A stretch of DNA of 64,000 nt from JAJEAD01 sp965221555 (GTDB lineage Bacteria; Pseudomonadota; Gammaproteobacteria; HK1), in contig OZ244895.1 in NCBI GenBank assembly GCA_965221555.1, forward strand, positions 3,410,001-3,474,000, given 5' to 3'. Positions 26,082 through 34,560 of the stretch are shown here, in pieces. Within the stretch, counting starts at the first letter, position 1, and every line of letters starts with the position of its first letter. A program made the translations under genes and the position numbers. Below the pieces are notes generated by a model. It was given only the letters and a program-made list of their open reading frames with translations. It was not told the DNA's origin and made no database searches.

Positions 26082-26881
26082 CGTCGCCCCGCCCACTCTT
26101 TCATTGCCGCCAACAGCCCGGCATCGCTTGCCCGCGGGGCGACCGAGGCCGCGCTCTCTACTCCCAATCCAGGCAGGGCCTCGGCCACCCGGGCGCTGAT
26201 GGCAACGAAATGCGCGCCGGCAAGCCGCCGCCTTTCCTCTTCTCCGGCCGCGGCGAGGAGATTGCGGGCCGCCTCCAGGCTGGTCAGGACCACGAGATCG
26301 GGAACGGGAGCCGCGCGCAGGCGGAGCGCAAGGTCGCGGGGACGGCGGCGCCGGTAGGTCTCGACAGCATCGACGCGCGCGCCTCGGCGCCCGAGCTCGC
26401 GCGCGAGATGTTCGCGACCCCCCTCGCCCTTCACCAGCAGGATGCGCGAGCCGGCGATGCGAGCCGCCGCGAGATCTTCGCAGGCGAGCAGAGCGTCGCT
26501 GTCGAAGGGCGCCTGCGAGTGGAACGCGAGCTCGACGCCGTGTCCGAGCAGTGCGTCCCGCGTCCCCGGCCCGATCGCGGCGACGCGCAAGTCTCCGGGC
26601 CAGCCCGAGGGAACCAGAGCCAGTGCGTGCTCCACCGCACTGGGGCTCACGAATATCGCCAGATCGTATCGGGCGAGACGCGCCATCGCCCTTCTTGCCG
26701 CCTCCGGGTTCTGGCAAGGCGCGATCTCGATGGCCGGCACGAGAAAGGGGAGCGCCCCTTCGCGGCGAAGGAGCGCGCAGAGCGGGCGGGCGCGGGTCGA
26801 GGGGCGCGTCACCAGCACCCGCAAGCCTCCGAGGCCCGCGGGCGTCGCGTCAGGCGGCGTCGAGCGCTTCGGCGATGACAT
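26078..26881 (-). CDS. hemD: Uroporphyrinogen-III synthase
   Basis: Cyclises hydroxymethylbilane with inversion of ring D to give uroporphyrinogen III, in haem, sirohaem and cobalamin synthesis. The 267-aa protein shows LRVLVTRPSTRARPL at the N-terminus, YDLAIFVSPSAVEHAL, VAAIGPGTRDAL, ILLVKGEGGREHL and LVVLTSLEAARNLL, the expected spacing of this poorly conserved family. ATG 26881 follows GGGGAG; it lies 32 bp inside hemC, so the genes overlap. The hemX and hemY genes that often follow hemD in gammaproteobacteria are replaced here by ptsH-ptsI. Confidence 0.92.
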   Translation of the reverse strand: MSSPKRSTPPDATPAGLGGLRVLVTRPSTRARPLCALLRREGALPFLVPAIEIAPCQNPEAARRAMARLARYDLAIFVSPSAVEHALALVPSGWPGDLRVAAIGPGTRDALLGHGVELAFHSQAPFDSDALLACEDLAAARIAGSRILLVKGEGGREHLARELGRRGARVDAVETYRRRRPRDLALRLRAAPVPDLVVLTSLEAARNLLAAAGEEERRRLAGAHFVAISARVAEALPGLGVESAASVAPRASDAGLLAAMKEWAGRR

Positions 26882-27776
26882 CCCCCGCTCCCCGGGCGAG
26901 GAGATCCTCGGCCGCGGCCTCGCCGAGCGCCACCGGAGCATCCTCCCGACCCGTCATGCGGACCCGAATCGTCCGGGTTCCATCGGCGCGTCCGACCAGC
27001 CCCCACAGGTGGAGCTCCCCATCGCGGACCCGAGCGAACGCGGCGATCGGCATCTGGCAGCTTCCCCCCAGCTTGCGGTTCATCGCTCGTTCGGCGGCCA
27101 CCTCGACGGCGGCCCTCCGGTCGTGCAAGGGCGCAATGAGGGAGCGGACCGCCTCGTCGCCGGCCCGGCATTCGATTCCCATCACCCCCTGCCCTCCCGC
27201 GGGCACGAACCTCTCGTGACCGAGGTACTCGCTCACCCGTTCTTCCCAGCCCAGGCGCTTGAGCCCGGCGGCGGCGAGGACGATGGCGTCGAAATCTCCC
27301 GCGTCGAGCCGGCCGAGGCGCGTGTCCACGTTGCCGCGCAGGCTCCTGACGATACAGTCGGGGCGAAGCGCCCGGAGCTGACACTGGCGACGCAGGCTGG
27401 AGGTGCCCACCACCGCACCTTCCGGAAGGGCGTCGAGACCCTGGGAGGAAGCGCTCACGAGCGCATCGCGAGGGTCCTCCCGGGGACACAGGACCGGCAG
27501 ATCGAAGTCGTCGGGATGCTCCACCGGCACGTCCTTCATCGAATGCACCGCGATGTCAGCGCGCTCCTCGCGCATCGCCTGCTCCAGTCGCTCGACGAAG
27601 AGGCCCTTGCCGCCCAATCGAGCGAGCGGGGTCTCGAGCCAGATGTCTCCCTGCGTGGTCACCGTGACCAGCTCGGCACGGAGTCCCCGGTGCGCTCGCT
27701 CCAGAAGTCCGGCAACGTGCTCGGCCTGCCAGCGGGCGAGCAGACTGCCACGGGTCGCGATTCGAATCGTCTCCAT
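26850..27776 (-). CDS. hemC: Porphobilinogen deaminase (hydroxymethylbilane synthase)
   Basis: Polymerises four porphobilinogens to hydroxymethylbilane. At 308 aa it has normal length. Seen: the N-terminal TIRIATRGSLLARWQAEHV, HSMKDVP, the segment GTSSLRRQCQLRALRPD, RGNVDTRLGRLDAGDFDAI, and ERAMNRKLGGSCQMPIAA, whose Cys is the dipyrromethane cofactor attachment site. ATG 27776 is the only start giving the canonical N-terminus. It is divergent from gshB and heads the hemC-hemD-ptsH-ptsI run. A GATAAT sequence close upstream of the ATG could be a -10 box, which would leave a very short leader. Confidence 0.96.
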   Translation of the reverse strand: METIRIATRGSLLARWQAEHVAGLLERAHRGLRAELVTVTTQGDIWLETPLARLGGKGLFVERLEQAMREERADIAVHSMKDVPVEHPDDFDLPVLCPREDPRDALVSASSQGLDALPEGAVVGTSSLRRQCQLRALRPDCIVRSLRGNVDTRLGRLDAGDFDAIVLAAAGLKRLGWEERVSEYLGHERFVPAGGQGVMGIECRAGDEAVRSLIAPLHDRRAAVEVAAERAMNRKLGGSCQMPIAAFARVRDGELHLWGLVGRADGTRTIRVRMTGREDAPVALGEAAAEDLLARGAGDVIAEALDAA

Positions 27777-27994
27777 CGGCGGGATTATCGGCCAAAGTGG
27801 CGGCGAATCCAGGAAACATGCCGCGCGTGCCGCCGAATTCGACGCGGGCCGGCCACCGGTGAGGGGGTTCTCGGTCCGAATGACACAGGACACTTCGCGA
27901 TACATGGATCTCCTTGGTCCAATGGCATCGACCGCATGGTCTCGGCCGTGTCGGGTTAGGCTATGCGCAATTCCCCCTTCAGGTGCCGCACTTC

Positions 27995-28954
27995 ATGAGC
28001 GTTCAGATTGGCGTGGTGATGGATCCGATCGAGTCCATCAGCTTCAAGAAGGACAGCACGCTGGCGATGCTGCTGGCCGCGCAAGGACGCGGCTGGAATC
28101 TCCAGTACATGCGGATGGGAGATCTCTTCGTCCGGGACGGCGAGAGCTACGCGAACATGCGGGGCCTGCGGGTGGCCAACGACCCCGAATGCTGGTTCGA
28201 GCTCGATGCGCCGCGCACCCGCGCCCTCGGGGAACTCGATGTGGTGCTGATGCGCAAGGACCCGCCTTTCGACATGGAGTACGTGTACGCCACCTACATT
28301 CTCGAGCGGGCGGAAGCATCGGGTACGCTGGTGGTGAACAAGGCGCAGAGCCTGCGCGACGCGAACGAGAAGATGTACACCGCGTGGTTCGCGTCCTGCT
28401 GCCCGCCGACCCTGGTAACCCGCTCCCACGCCCTGCTGCACGACTTCATCGCCGAACACGAGGACATCGTCGTCAAACCTCTGGACGGCATGGGAGGCGT
28501 GTCGATATTCCGGGTGAGGGTGGGTGAGCCCAACACCAACGTCATCTTCGAGACTCTGACCGACAACGGCGTGCGCTATGCGATGGCGCAGCGCTACATT
28601 CCCGACATCGTCGACGGGGACAAGCGGGTGCTGCTCATCGAGGGGGAGCCGATGCCCTACGGTCTCGCCCGGGTGCCGGCGGACGACGATGCCCGCGGCA
28701 ACCTCGCTGCGGGAGCCCGCGGGGTGCCCTTCGAGATCGGCGAGCGCGAGCGCCGCATTGCGCGCCAGGTCGCACCGATGGTCCGCGCGAAGGGACTCAT
28801 CTTCGTGGGCCTCGACGTGATCGGCGATTACCTCACCGAGGTCAACGTGACCAGCCCCACCTGCATTCGTGAAATCGAGGCCGCCTGCGACATCGACATC
28901 GCGGGCCGGCTCATGGATGCCATCACGTTGCGGCTGACGCCGGGGCGCGGATAG
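27995..28954 (+). CDS. gshB: Glutathione synthetase
   Basis: ATP-grasp ligase joining gamma-glutamylcysteine and glycine. The 319 aa start with QIGVVMDPIESISFKKDST, the conserved GshB opening, and contain MRKDPPFDMEYVYATYILE, VVKPLDGMGGVSIFRV and the C-terminal INVTSPT-like VNVTSPTCIREIE. ATG 27995 (MSVQIG) follows AGGTG. The following tonB and yqgE match the gshB-tonB-yqgE-ruvX order of many gammaproteobacteria. The 218-bp divergent gap to hemC holds presumed promoters only. Confidence 0.97.
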   Translation: MSVQIGVVMDPIESISFKKDSTLAMLLAAQGRGWNLQYMRMGDLFVRDGESYANMRGLRVANDPECWFELDAPRTRALGELDVVLMRKDPPFDMEYVYATYILERAEASGTLVVNKAQSLRDANEKMYTAWFASCCPPTLVTRSHALLHDFIAEHEDIVVKPLDGMGGVSIFRVRVGEPNTNVIFETLTDNGVRYAMAQRYIPDIVDGDKRVLLIEGEPMPYGLARVPADDDARGNLAAGARGVPFEIGERERRIARQVAPMVRAKGLIFVGLDVIGDYLTEVNVTSPTCIREIEAACDIDIAGRLMDAITLRLTPGRG

Positions 28955-29046
28955 GCGCCCAGGTCCACGGACCCGAGGGCGATCGAGATGCTCCGCATTC
29001 CAGGAAGCGCGCTCCCGGATCCCGGAAAGTCGATCTGCATCTTCCC

Positions 29047-29742
29047 GTGACCAGCGCTTCGGACCGGCTTGCGCTGACCGCCTTCATGGCGTTGGTGATC
29101 CATGTCCACGTCATCCTCGGAGTGGGCTTCGCCCCGCGCGAGCGTGACGAAGCGCAGCAGCGCAGTCTCGATGTGGTGTTGGCGAACAGGCCGAGCACCA
29201 CCGCGCCCGAGGACGCGCGCTTCGTCGCCGAGTCAGACCAGCATGGCGCCGACGAGATCCCCGAAGCGCTCCCGGCGGCGCCATCGTCCGACCCGGTGAA
29301 TGCGCTCGGGGAGGCCTCAAGGACCCGCCTCATCGATGACCTGAGCGCGGAGATCGACCAGCGACTGACGGCGTTCGAAGCCCGGCCCAGGCGCAAGTGG
29401 ATCACCGCGCGCACTCGCGAGCACGCCTACGCGGCCTACATGGAGGCATGGCGGAAGACAGTGGAGCGCATCGGGAACCTGAACTATCCCCCGGAAGCGC
29501 GCAGTCGGGGGCTATCCGGCAGCCTGTCGCTCGATGTCGCCCTGAACGCCGACGGCACGGTGGCGGGCATCCTCCTGCGGCGCTCCTCCGGAGAGAAGGT
29601 GCTCGACGAAGCGGCGAAGCGCATCGTCGAGCTCGCCGCCCCGTTCGCCGAGTTTCCGCCCGCCATTCGCGCGGAGGTCGACATCCTCCACATCGAGCGT
29701 ACCTGGCGCTTTTCCTCCGGCAACCGCCTCGACAGCCCCTGA
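29047..29742 (+). CDS. TonB family protein (energy transducer)
   Basis: A 231-aa protein with one N-terminal membrane segment (LALTAFMALVIHVHVILGVGF) and a C-terminal TonB-type domain (LNYPPEARSRGLSGSLSLDVALNADGTV read in two parts, then LRRSSGEKVLDEAAKRIV). The middle is charged and alpha-helical rather than the Pro-rich spacer of classical TonB. It should couple the proton gradient to outer-membrane receptors or carry out a related envelope task, but no exbB, exbD or receptor gene is near. The start is GTG 29047. The gshB-adjacent position is typical of the tonB3-like genes in pseudomonads. Confidence 0.8.
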   Translation: MTSASDRLALTAFMALVIHVHVILGVGFAPRERDEAQQRSLDVVLANRPSTTAPEDARFVAESDQHGADEIPEALPAAPSSDPVNALGEASRTRLIDDLSAEIDQRLTAFEARPRRKWITARTREHAYAAYMEAWRKTVERIGNLNYPPEARSRGLSGSLSLDVALNADGTVAGILLRRSSGEKVLDEAAKRIVELAAPFAEFPPAIRAEVDILHIERTWRFSSGNRLDSP

Positions 29743-29921
29743 ACCCGGCCCCGGATCAGGCGGCAGCTTTGTCACTGCCCGATACCAGCATCGTCGTCGC
29801 CCGTTCCAGCAGCGCCACCGCCTGGTGTCGGTACCTTGACACGGTTCGAAGACCTCCAGGTCGGAGGTCGGCGGGATACCCCGGCTGGCCTCGACCCGTG
29901 CCTTTACCGATAATCGAAGCC

Positions 29922-30473
29922 ATGAATCTGACCAATCACTTTCTGATCGCCATGCCCTCGTTGGCGGACCCGAACTTCTACCGGACCGTGACCTACCTGT
30001 GCGCGCACAGCGAAGAGGGAGCGATGGGGATCGTCATCAACCGGCCCACCGATCTGAAGCTTGCGGATGTGCTCGGGCAGATGTCGATCCCTGTCAACAA
30101 TGACGCCGTGAACGAGATGGCGGTGCTGCACGGGGGGCCCGTGTGCCGGGAGCGCGGCTTCGTGCTCCACCAGCCCGCCGGCGAGTGGGACTCGACGCTC
30201 AAAGTCAGTGACGAGATCGGCATCGCCACTTCGCGTGACATCCTCGCCGAGATTGCGGAAGGGAGAGGACCCGAGCAGTCGCTCGTCGCGCTCGGCTACG
30301 CGGGATGGGGAGCGGGACAACTGGAGCAGGAGGTGCTGGACAACGCCTGGCTGAGCGGACCGATCAGCAGCAGGATTATCTTCGACCTGCCATTCGAAGA
30401 GCGTTGGGCCTCGGCGGCGCGGCTCCTGGGCGTCGACCCGGCGAGACTCTCCGGCGAGGTGGGTCACGCGTGA
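29922..30473 (+). CDS. yqgE: YqgE/AlgH family protein
   Basis: A 183-aa cytoplasmic protein of the YqgE/AlgH family, whose biochemical role is unsettled (AlgH was linked to alginate regulation in Pseudomonas). It begins LTNHFLIAMPSLADPNFYRTV and contains GAMGIVINRPTDLKL, VLHGGPVCRERGFVLH and ALGYAGWGAGQLEQE, all family hallmarks. ATG 29922 gives the standard N-terminus. Its stop shares bases with the start of ruvX (GTGA), so translation is coupled as in many gammaproteobacteria. The 179-bp gap upstream contains a small hairpin (GACCTCC/GGAGGTC) and GATAAT near the ATG, a possible -10. Confidence 0.95.
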   Translation: MNLTNHFLIAMPSLADPNFYRTVTYLCAHSEEGAMGIVINRPTDLKLADVLGQMSIPVNNDAVNEMAVLHGGPVCRERGFVLHQPAGEWDSTLKVSDEIGIATSRDILAEIAEGRGPEQSLVALGYAGWGAGQLEQEVLDNAWLSGPISSRIIFDLPFEERWASAARLLGVDPARLSGEVGHA

Positions 30474-31795
30474 CCCGCGCGTCGCCGGCGCACGACGCCC
30501 CGCCGCAGACTCTCCTCGCTTTCGATCACGGACACCGGCGCATCGGCGTCGCGGTGGGCCAGACGCTCACCCGCACCGCGACACCGCTCGCCACGCTGCC
30601 CGCGCGCCGATCGGAACCGGACTGGACCGCGCTCGCCCGCCTCGTCGAGAGCTGGGAGCCGCAGGCGATGGTGGTCGGGCTGCCGCTCGACATGGACGGC
30701 GGCGAACAGGGCACCACCCGCCGCGCGCGGCGCTTCCGCGACCAGCTGAGAGCACGCTTCCAGGTGCCGGTCCACTTCGTGGACGAGCGACTCTCCACCC
30801 GCGAGGCGCGCACGCGTCTCGCGCGCGAGGGCCGCGCGGGAGAGGAGGACGACGCGGTGGCCGCTCAGGTGATCCTCGAAGACTGGTTCGCCCAGAATGC
30901 GAGACGAGAGACTCCCGCCCGGTCTTCGCACCGCGGGAGTATCCTGCTCGAAGACGCCGAAGTCCTCGAGCACGAGCGATTCGACTCCGCCCAGCACCGC
31001 CTCGGACTGCACGCCCCGCGCATCGCCGCGGCCGCCCTTCCCGGCGCCTTCGTGCACATCCGCTGTGATGCCGGCCTCCCGATGCGGCGACCGATGTCCA
31101 TCATGCGGGCCGAGCGCGATACGGGGCGAATCGAAGTGCTCTTCAAGGAGGTGGGCGCCGGAACCCGGCTCCTCGCGCAAAAGGAGCCCGGTGCGCGCCT
31201 CGACCTGCTCGGACCGATAGGCAACCACTTCGAAGCCCTCGCCGGGCGCACTCGCCCCCTGCTCATCGGGGGCGGGGTGGGCATGCCCCCCGTTGTCTTC
31301 CTCGCCCGCCACTGGCTCGAAACCCGTCCGAATCTGGCGCCGCTGGTCCTGCTCGGCTCGGAGCTCCCCTTTCCTTTCGAAACCTGTATCCGGACGACGC
31401 CGGGCCGTGCGGAAAGCAACCGCGCCGCGATGCGGACGCTCGAGGACCTCGGCATCGAGAGCCGACTCGCAAGCGGCGCCGGCTACGAGGGCTGCTATCC
31501 GGGTCATGTCACGGACCTCGCACGCGAGTGGCTGGACGGAGTCACCCCGGCGGAACGCACACGGGTCTCGATCCACGCCTGCGGCCCGGAACCCATGCTG
31601 AGGGCGGCCACGGCCTTGGCGGAAGACTTCTCCCTGCCCGCACAGGCCTGCCTGGAGGAGTACATGGCGTGTGGGGTGGGCGGATGCGCGGGCTGCGCGG
31701 TGGGTATTCGCACGCCTTCGGGACCCGCGATGAAACGGGTCTGCGTGGACGGACCGGTGTTCGACGCCCATCGGGTGGTCTGGCCGAAGGGGTGA
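30470..31795 (+). CDS. RuvX (YqgF) Holliday-junction resolvase-like domain fused to PyrK-type electron-transfer domain
   Basis: One uninterrupted frame of 441 aa from a GTG overlapping the yqgE stop. Residues about 14-145 are RuvX/YqgF (TLLAFDHGHRRIGVAVG, VVGLPLDMDGGEQ, HFVDERLSTREAR, EEDDAVAAQVILEDWF), an RNase H-fold nuclease. Residues about 157-441 are a dihydroorotate dehydrogenase B electron-transfer subunit: HRGSILLEDAEVLEHE, RRPMSIMRAERD, LIGGGVGMPPVVFLA, and the [2Fe-2S] motif CLEEYMACGVGGCAGC. No in-frame ATG, GTG or TTG separates the halves, so as written they are fused. An ATG at 30897 in another frame raises the possibility of a frameshift error between two separate genes. No pyrD is present in the window. 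Confidence 0.8.
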   Translation: MTRASPAHDAPPQTLLAFDHGHRRIGVAVGQTLTRTATPLATLPARRSEPDWTALARLVESWEPQAMVVGLPLDMDGGEQGTTRRARRFRDQLRARFQVPVHFVDERLSTREARTRLAREGRAGEEDDAVAAQVILEDWFAQNARRETPARSSHRGSILLEDAEVLEHERFDSAQHRLGLHAPRIAAAALPGAFVHIRCDAGLPMRRPMSIMRAERDTGRIEVLFKEVGAGTRLLAQKEPGARLDLLGPIGNHFEALAGRTRPLLIGGGVGMPPVVFLARHWLETRPNLAPLVLLGSELPFPFETCIRTTPGRAESNRAAMRTLEDLGIESRLASGAGYEGCYPGHVTDLAREWLDGVTPAERTRVSIHACGPEPMLRAATALAEDFSLPAQACLEEYMACGVGGCAGCAVGIRTPSGPAMKRVCVDGPVFDAHRVVWPKG

Positions 31796-31903
31796 AGTCC
31801 GTCGCTTCCCGATGGAAGCGGCGCCCGAAAGCGCAGGTGCTACACTGCTCCGACCGCGAGCGGAAGAGAGTCGAGTCCGGGCCTTGATACAAGCACGCAC
31901 CGC

Positions 31904-32446
31904 ATGAAGGTTCCGGTACGCGTGGAGCTCGCCCGGGCGCCCGATGCATCGGACATCGCATGCATGTCGCGCGACCTCATCGAGTACGGACTGCCCTGGT
32001 CCTGGCAGGCGCCGCGCGTGATGCGCCACGTACGCAGCGCCGATTCGACGGTCATCACCGCTCGCAGTCGCGGAGAACTCGCGGGCTTCGCGATCATGCG
32101 CTTCGGCGCCGAGGCCGCTCACCTCGATCTGCTCGCGGTCGCTCGCTCCTTCCAGCGCCGCGGGGTAGGCGGGGAGCTGTTGCGCTGGCTGGAGGGCTCG
32201 GCCCGAACCGCGGGGATTTCGGTCATCCACCTCGAAGTACGGGAAACCAACCAGGGCGGGCGCGACTTCTATCGCCGCCTCGGGTACCGGCAGGTGGGCC
32301 GGGTCGCGGGCTACTACTGCGGGCGGGAGGCGGCGTTGCGCTTCGCGAGAGACCTGTGGCAAGGGTGCGCCGCGCAGTCGCCTCCGGCTTCCCATACCTC
32401 CCCGTGGGCCGCACTCATCGCCGGACGCGACCCGATGCCCCATTGA
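31904..32446 (+). CDS. GNAT family N-acetyltransferase (RimI-like)
   Basis: A 180-aa acetyl-CoA-dependent N-acetyltransferase. The acetyl-CoA pyrophosphate loop is QRRGVGGELLRWL, preceded by the beta strand AAHLDLLAVARSF and followed by VIHLEVRETNQGGRDFYRRL and YRQVGRVAGYY. This resembles RimI, which acetylates ribosomal protein S18, but the YEN/EPC-type details that would prove it are missing, and the last 30 residues are non-conserved. The ATG is at 31904. It follows the RuvX-PyrK frame by about 108 bp on the same strand, so it may be in the same transcript. Target unknown. Confidence 0.7.
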   Translation: MKVPVRVELARAPDASDIACMSRDLIEYGLPWSWQAPRVMRHVRSADSTVITARSRGELAGFAIMRFGAEAAHLDLLAVARSFQRRGVGGELLRWLEGSARTAGISVIHLEVRETNQGGRDFYRRLGYRQVGRVAGYYCGREAALRFARDLWQGCAAQSPPASHTSPWAALIAGRDPMPH

Positions 32447-32537
32447 TTCCGACTCCGCCGCCTGCCTGGAAGCCTCGTAACCACATTGTCCTGTTTCACT
32501 CTTACTCATCGGAGAAGAATGGAATCGGCGACCCTGA

Positions 32538-32715
32538 CCCGCGAAGTTCACCGGTGTCCTGCTGCGGACTCCGGTATGCTCGCGACAACGGGCCGAACTG
32601 CGTCGCGCCACAACGACTTCGTGTCGGCTACGTGTTCAGCATCCTTCGGTCCGTGCGCCCCGCTGCCACGGCATCTTTGCGCCCGAAGCGGCCGAATTTC
32701 GGTGAATCCTGCGGG
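32538..32715 (+). repeat. Palindromic intergenic element, copy R7
   Basis: A well preserved 178-bp copy: TGA then CCCGCGAAGTTCACCGG, TGCGGACTCCGGTATGCTCGCG, centre ACGACTTCGTGTCGGCTACG, CACGGCATCTTTGCGCCCG, AAGCGGCCGAATTTCGGTG, ending CCTGCGGG. It lies in the 382-bp gap between the GNAT gene and yggS. The 91 bp before it and 113 bp after it contain no recognisable gene. Confidence 0.9.
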
Positions 32716-32828
32716 CCTGGACACTCCTGGTGACTTCCCTGGTCCGCGCAGAGGCATCGCCAACGCTCCCCCGGCGGAGACCCGGCCAAGTCTTTCGGAC
32801 ATGACCGGCCCGAGCCGGCGCTAGCACC

Positions 32829-33521
32829 ATGACGACGATCGCCAGTCGACTCGACGCCCTGCGCAATCGCATCGGCGAGCTCGAACGCCGCTTCGGCCGC
32901 GCCGAGGGCAGCGTCCGGCTCCTCGCGGTAAGCAAGACCAAGAGCGCGGATGCGGTACGCGAGGCTTTCGAGGCGGGGCAGCGCGAATTCGGAGAGAACC
33001 AGCTCCAGGACGCGCTCGGCAAACTCGATCCCTTGTCGGCGCTTCCCGCGGCCTGGCACTTCATCGGTCACATCCAGTCGAACAAGACCCGTGACATCGC
33101 GGCGCGCTTCGACTGGGTGCAGAGCATCGATCGCGAGCGTATCGCGGTGCGCCTCAACGACCAGCGCCCGGCCGACGCCCCGGCCCTGCAGGTGTGCATT
33201 CAGGTCAACGTCAGCGCACAGGAGTCGAAGTCCGGAGTGTTGCCCGAAGCGGTCCCCGGGCTCGCGCACCGGATTGCGGCCCTGCCGAGGCTGCGCCTGC
33301 GTGGTCTGATGGCGATTCCGCGCCCTGAACGCGGCATCGAGGCGCAGCGCCGCCCCTTCCGAAGGATGCGCGAGCTCCTGGACGCGTTGAAGACGGACGG
33401 TTTCGAACTTGATACGCTTTCCATCGGCATGACCGACGACATGGAAGCCGCGATCGCGGAGGGCGCCACCATGGTGCGCATCGGCACCGCGATCTTCGGC
33501 CCCCGGGGCGGTGCGCAATAA
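32829..33521 (+). CDS. yggS: YggS family PLP-binding protein (PLP homeostasis)
   Basis: A 230-aa PLPBP/YggS protein, a cytoplasmic carrier or buffer of pyridoxal phosphate with effects on amino-acid metabolism. It is an alanine-racemase-like barrel: LLAVSKTKSADAVREAF carries the PLP lysine, then REFGENQLQDALGK, WHFIGHIQSNKTRDI, CIQVNVSAQESKSGV, LRLRGLMAIP and LSIGMTDDMEAAIAEGATMVRIGTAIFG. The ATG at 32829 gives the standard length. It heads the yggS-proC-yggT group that is conserved in gammaproteobacteria. The pilT gene often found upstream is absent; repeat R7 lies there instead. Confidence 0.95.
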   Translation: MTTIASRLDALRNRIGELERRFGRAEGSVRLLAVSKTKSADAVREAFEAGQREFGENQLQDALGKLDPLSALPAAWHFIGHIQSNKTRDIAARFDWVQSIDRERIAVRLNDQRPADAPALQVCIQVNVSAQESKSGVLPEAVPGLAHRIAALPRLRLRGLMAIPRPERGIEAQRRPFRRMRELLDALKTDGFELDTLSIGMTDDMEAAIAEGATMVRIGTAIFGPRGGAQ

Positions 33522-33578
33522 TCGCCACCCGCCATCAGATCCGGCGGGGCCGTTTCACGCGATTCGGGACGAATCTCT

Positions 33579-33594
33579 TCTCCCCCGTGGGAGA
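33579..33594. terminator. Hairpin in the yggS-proC gap
   Basis: TCTCCC (33579-33584) pairs with GGGAGA (33589-33594) around a CCGT loop. No T-run follows, so this could be a processing or attenuation hairpin or a fragment of another intergenic repeat. The rest of this 208-bp gap holds only a GATAAT sequence at 33680-33685, a possible -10 for proC. Confidence 0.25.
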
Positions 33595-33729
33595 GGGTTC
33601 CCCGGCCGACGTGAGTCCTCAGCCAGAGAACGCGTGTGCGCGCTTCGTACGGCGTCGGGAAAAACTCTCGCGAATTACCGATAATCCGTCGCACCGGCTT
33701 CCTCCGAAACCGCACCGGATTCCCCGCTG

Positions 33730-34560
33730 ATGCCCGACCCGCACGACATCGCCTTCATCGGCAGCGGCAACATGGCATCCAGCCTGATCGGGGGGCTGGT
33801 GGCCAGAGGCACCGCGCCCGAGACGATCTGCGCGACTGACAGCCTCGAGGAGAAGACCGGGGAGATCGGAGAACGCTTCGGCGTGCGCACCAGCACCGAC
33901 AACGCGCACGCGGCGAGCGGCGCGAGCGTCGTGGTCCTGGCGGTCAAGCCGCAGCAGATGGAAGAGGCGACCCGATCCATCGCCACCGTATTCGCACGGC
34001 GCTCTCCCCTCGTCATCTCGGTCGCGGCCGGGGTGCAGGTCCGCAACATCCACGAGTGGCTGGGCAGGGATGCCGCGATCGTGCGGACCATGCCCAATAC
34101 TCCAGCCCTGGTGGGAGAAGGCGCCACCGCGCTCTACGCCAACGAGCACGTGGAAGACGAGGGCCTCCGCCGGGCCGAAGCGATACTCTCCGCGGTCGGG
34201 ATCACGGTCTGGGTCGAGGACGAAGGCCTGCTCGACGCGGTCACCGCCTTGTCGGGCTCCGGGCCCGCCTACTTCTTTCTTCTCATGGAGCTCATGGAAC
34301 GCAACGGGGTCGCACTCGGACTCGACCGGGAGACGGCGAAGGCGCTCACCCTTCAGACCGCGCTCGGGGCGGCACGTGTGGCGCTTTCGAGCGGGGAGGC
34401 GCCCGGCACCCTGCGCGAGCGGGTCACTTCGGCGGGCGGCACCACCGAACAGGCGCTCCTGAGGCTCTCGGAGGGTGGGGTGGAACGCCTCTTCGCCGAG
34501 GCGCTGCGCGCGGCTCGCGACCGCTCCGTCGAGCTGGGACGCGCCTTCGGTAACGGGTAG
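33730..34560 (+). CDS. proC: Pyrroline-5-carboxylate reductase
   Basis: Last step of proline synthesis: NAD(P)H-dependent reduction of pyrroline-5-carboxylate. The 276-aa protein has the Rossmann start IAFIGSGNMASSLIGGL, VVVLAVKPQQMEEA, VRTMPNTPALVGEGATALYA, and the C-terminal signature ALSGSGPAYFFLLMELM with LRERVTSAGGTTEQAL. The ATG at 33730 is well placed. The following yggT ATG comes directly after its TAG stop, so the two are tightly linked. Confidence 0.97.
   Translation: MPDPHDIAFIGSGNMASSLIGGLVARGTAPETICATDSLEEKTGEIGERFGVRTSTDNAHAASGASVVVLAVKPQQMEEATRSIATVFARRSPLVISVAAGVQVRNIHEWLGRDAAIVRTMPNTPALVGEGATALYANEHVEDEGLRRAEAILSAVGITVWVEDEGLLDAVTALSGSGPAYFFLLMELMERNGVALGLDRETAKALTLQTALGAARVALSSGEAPGTLRERVTSAGGTTEQALLRLSEGGVERLFAEALRAARDRSVELGRAFGNG

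Noticed and set aside
30897..31220. Independent small gene starting at ATG 30897
   Set aside because: Its frame has no similarity; the clear PyrK domain is in the frame continuous with RuvX. It is kept only as a hint of a possible frameshift.
32577..32824. Small open frames inside the repeats whose translations look alike between copies (for example SRHNDFVSATCSASFGP)
   Set aside because: The similarity follows from DNA repeat identity; frames are not kept open in all copies and lack consistent starts.
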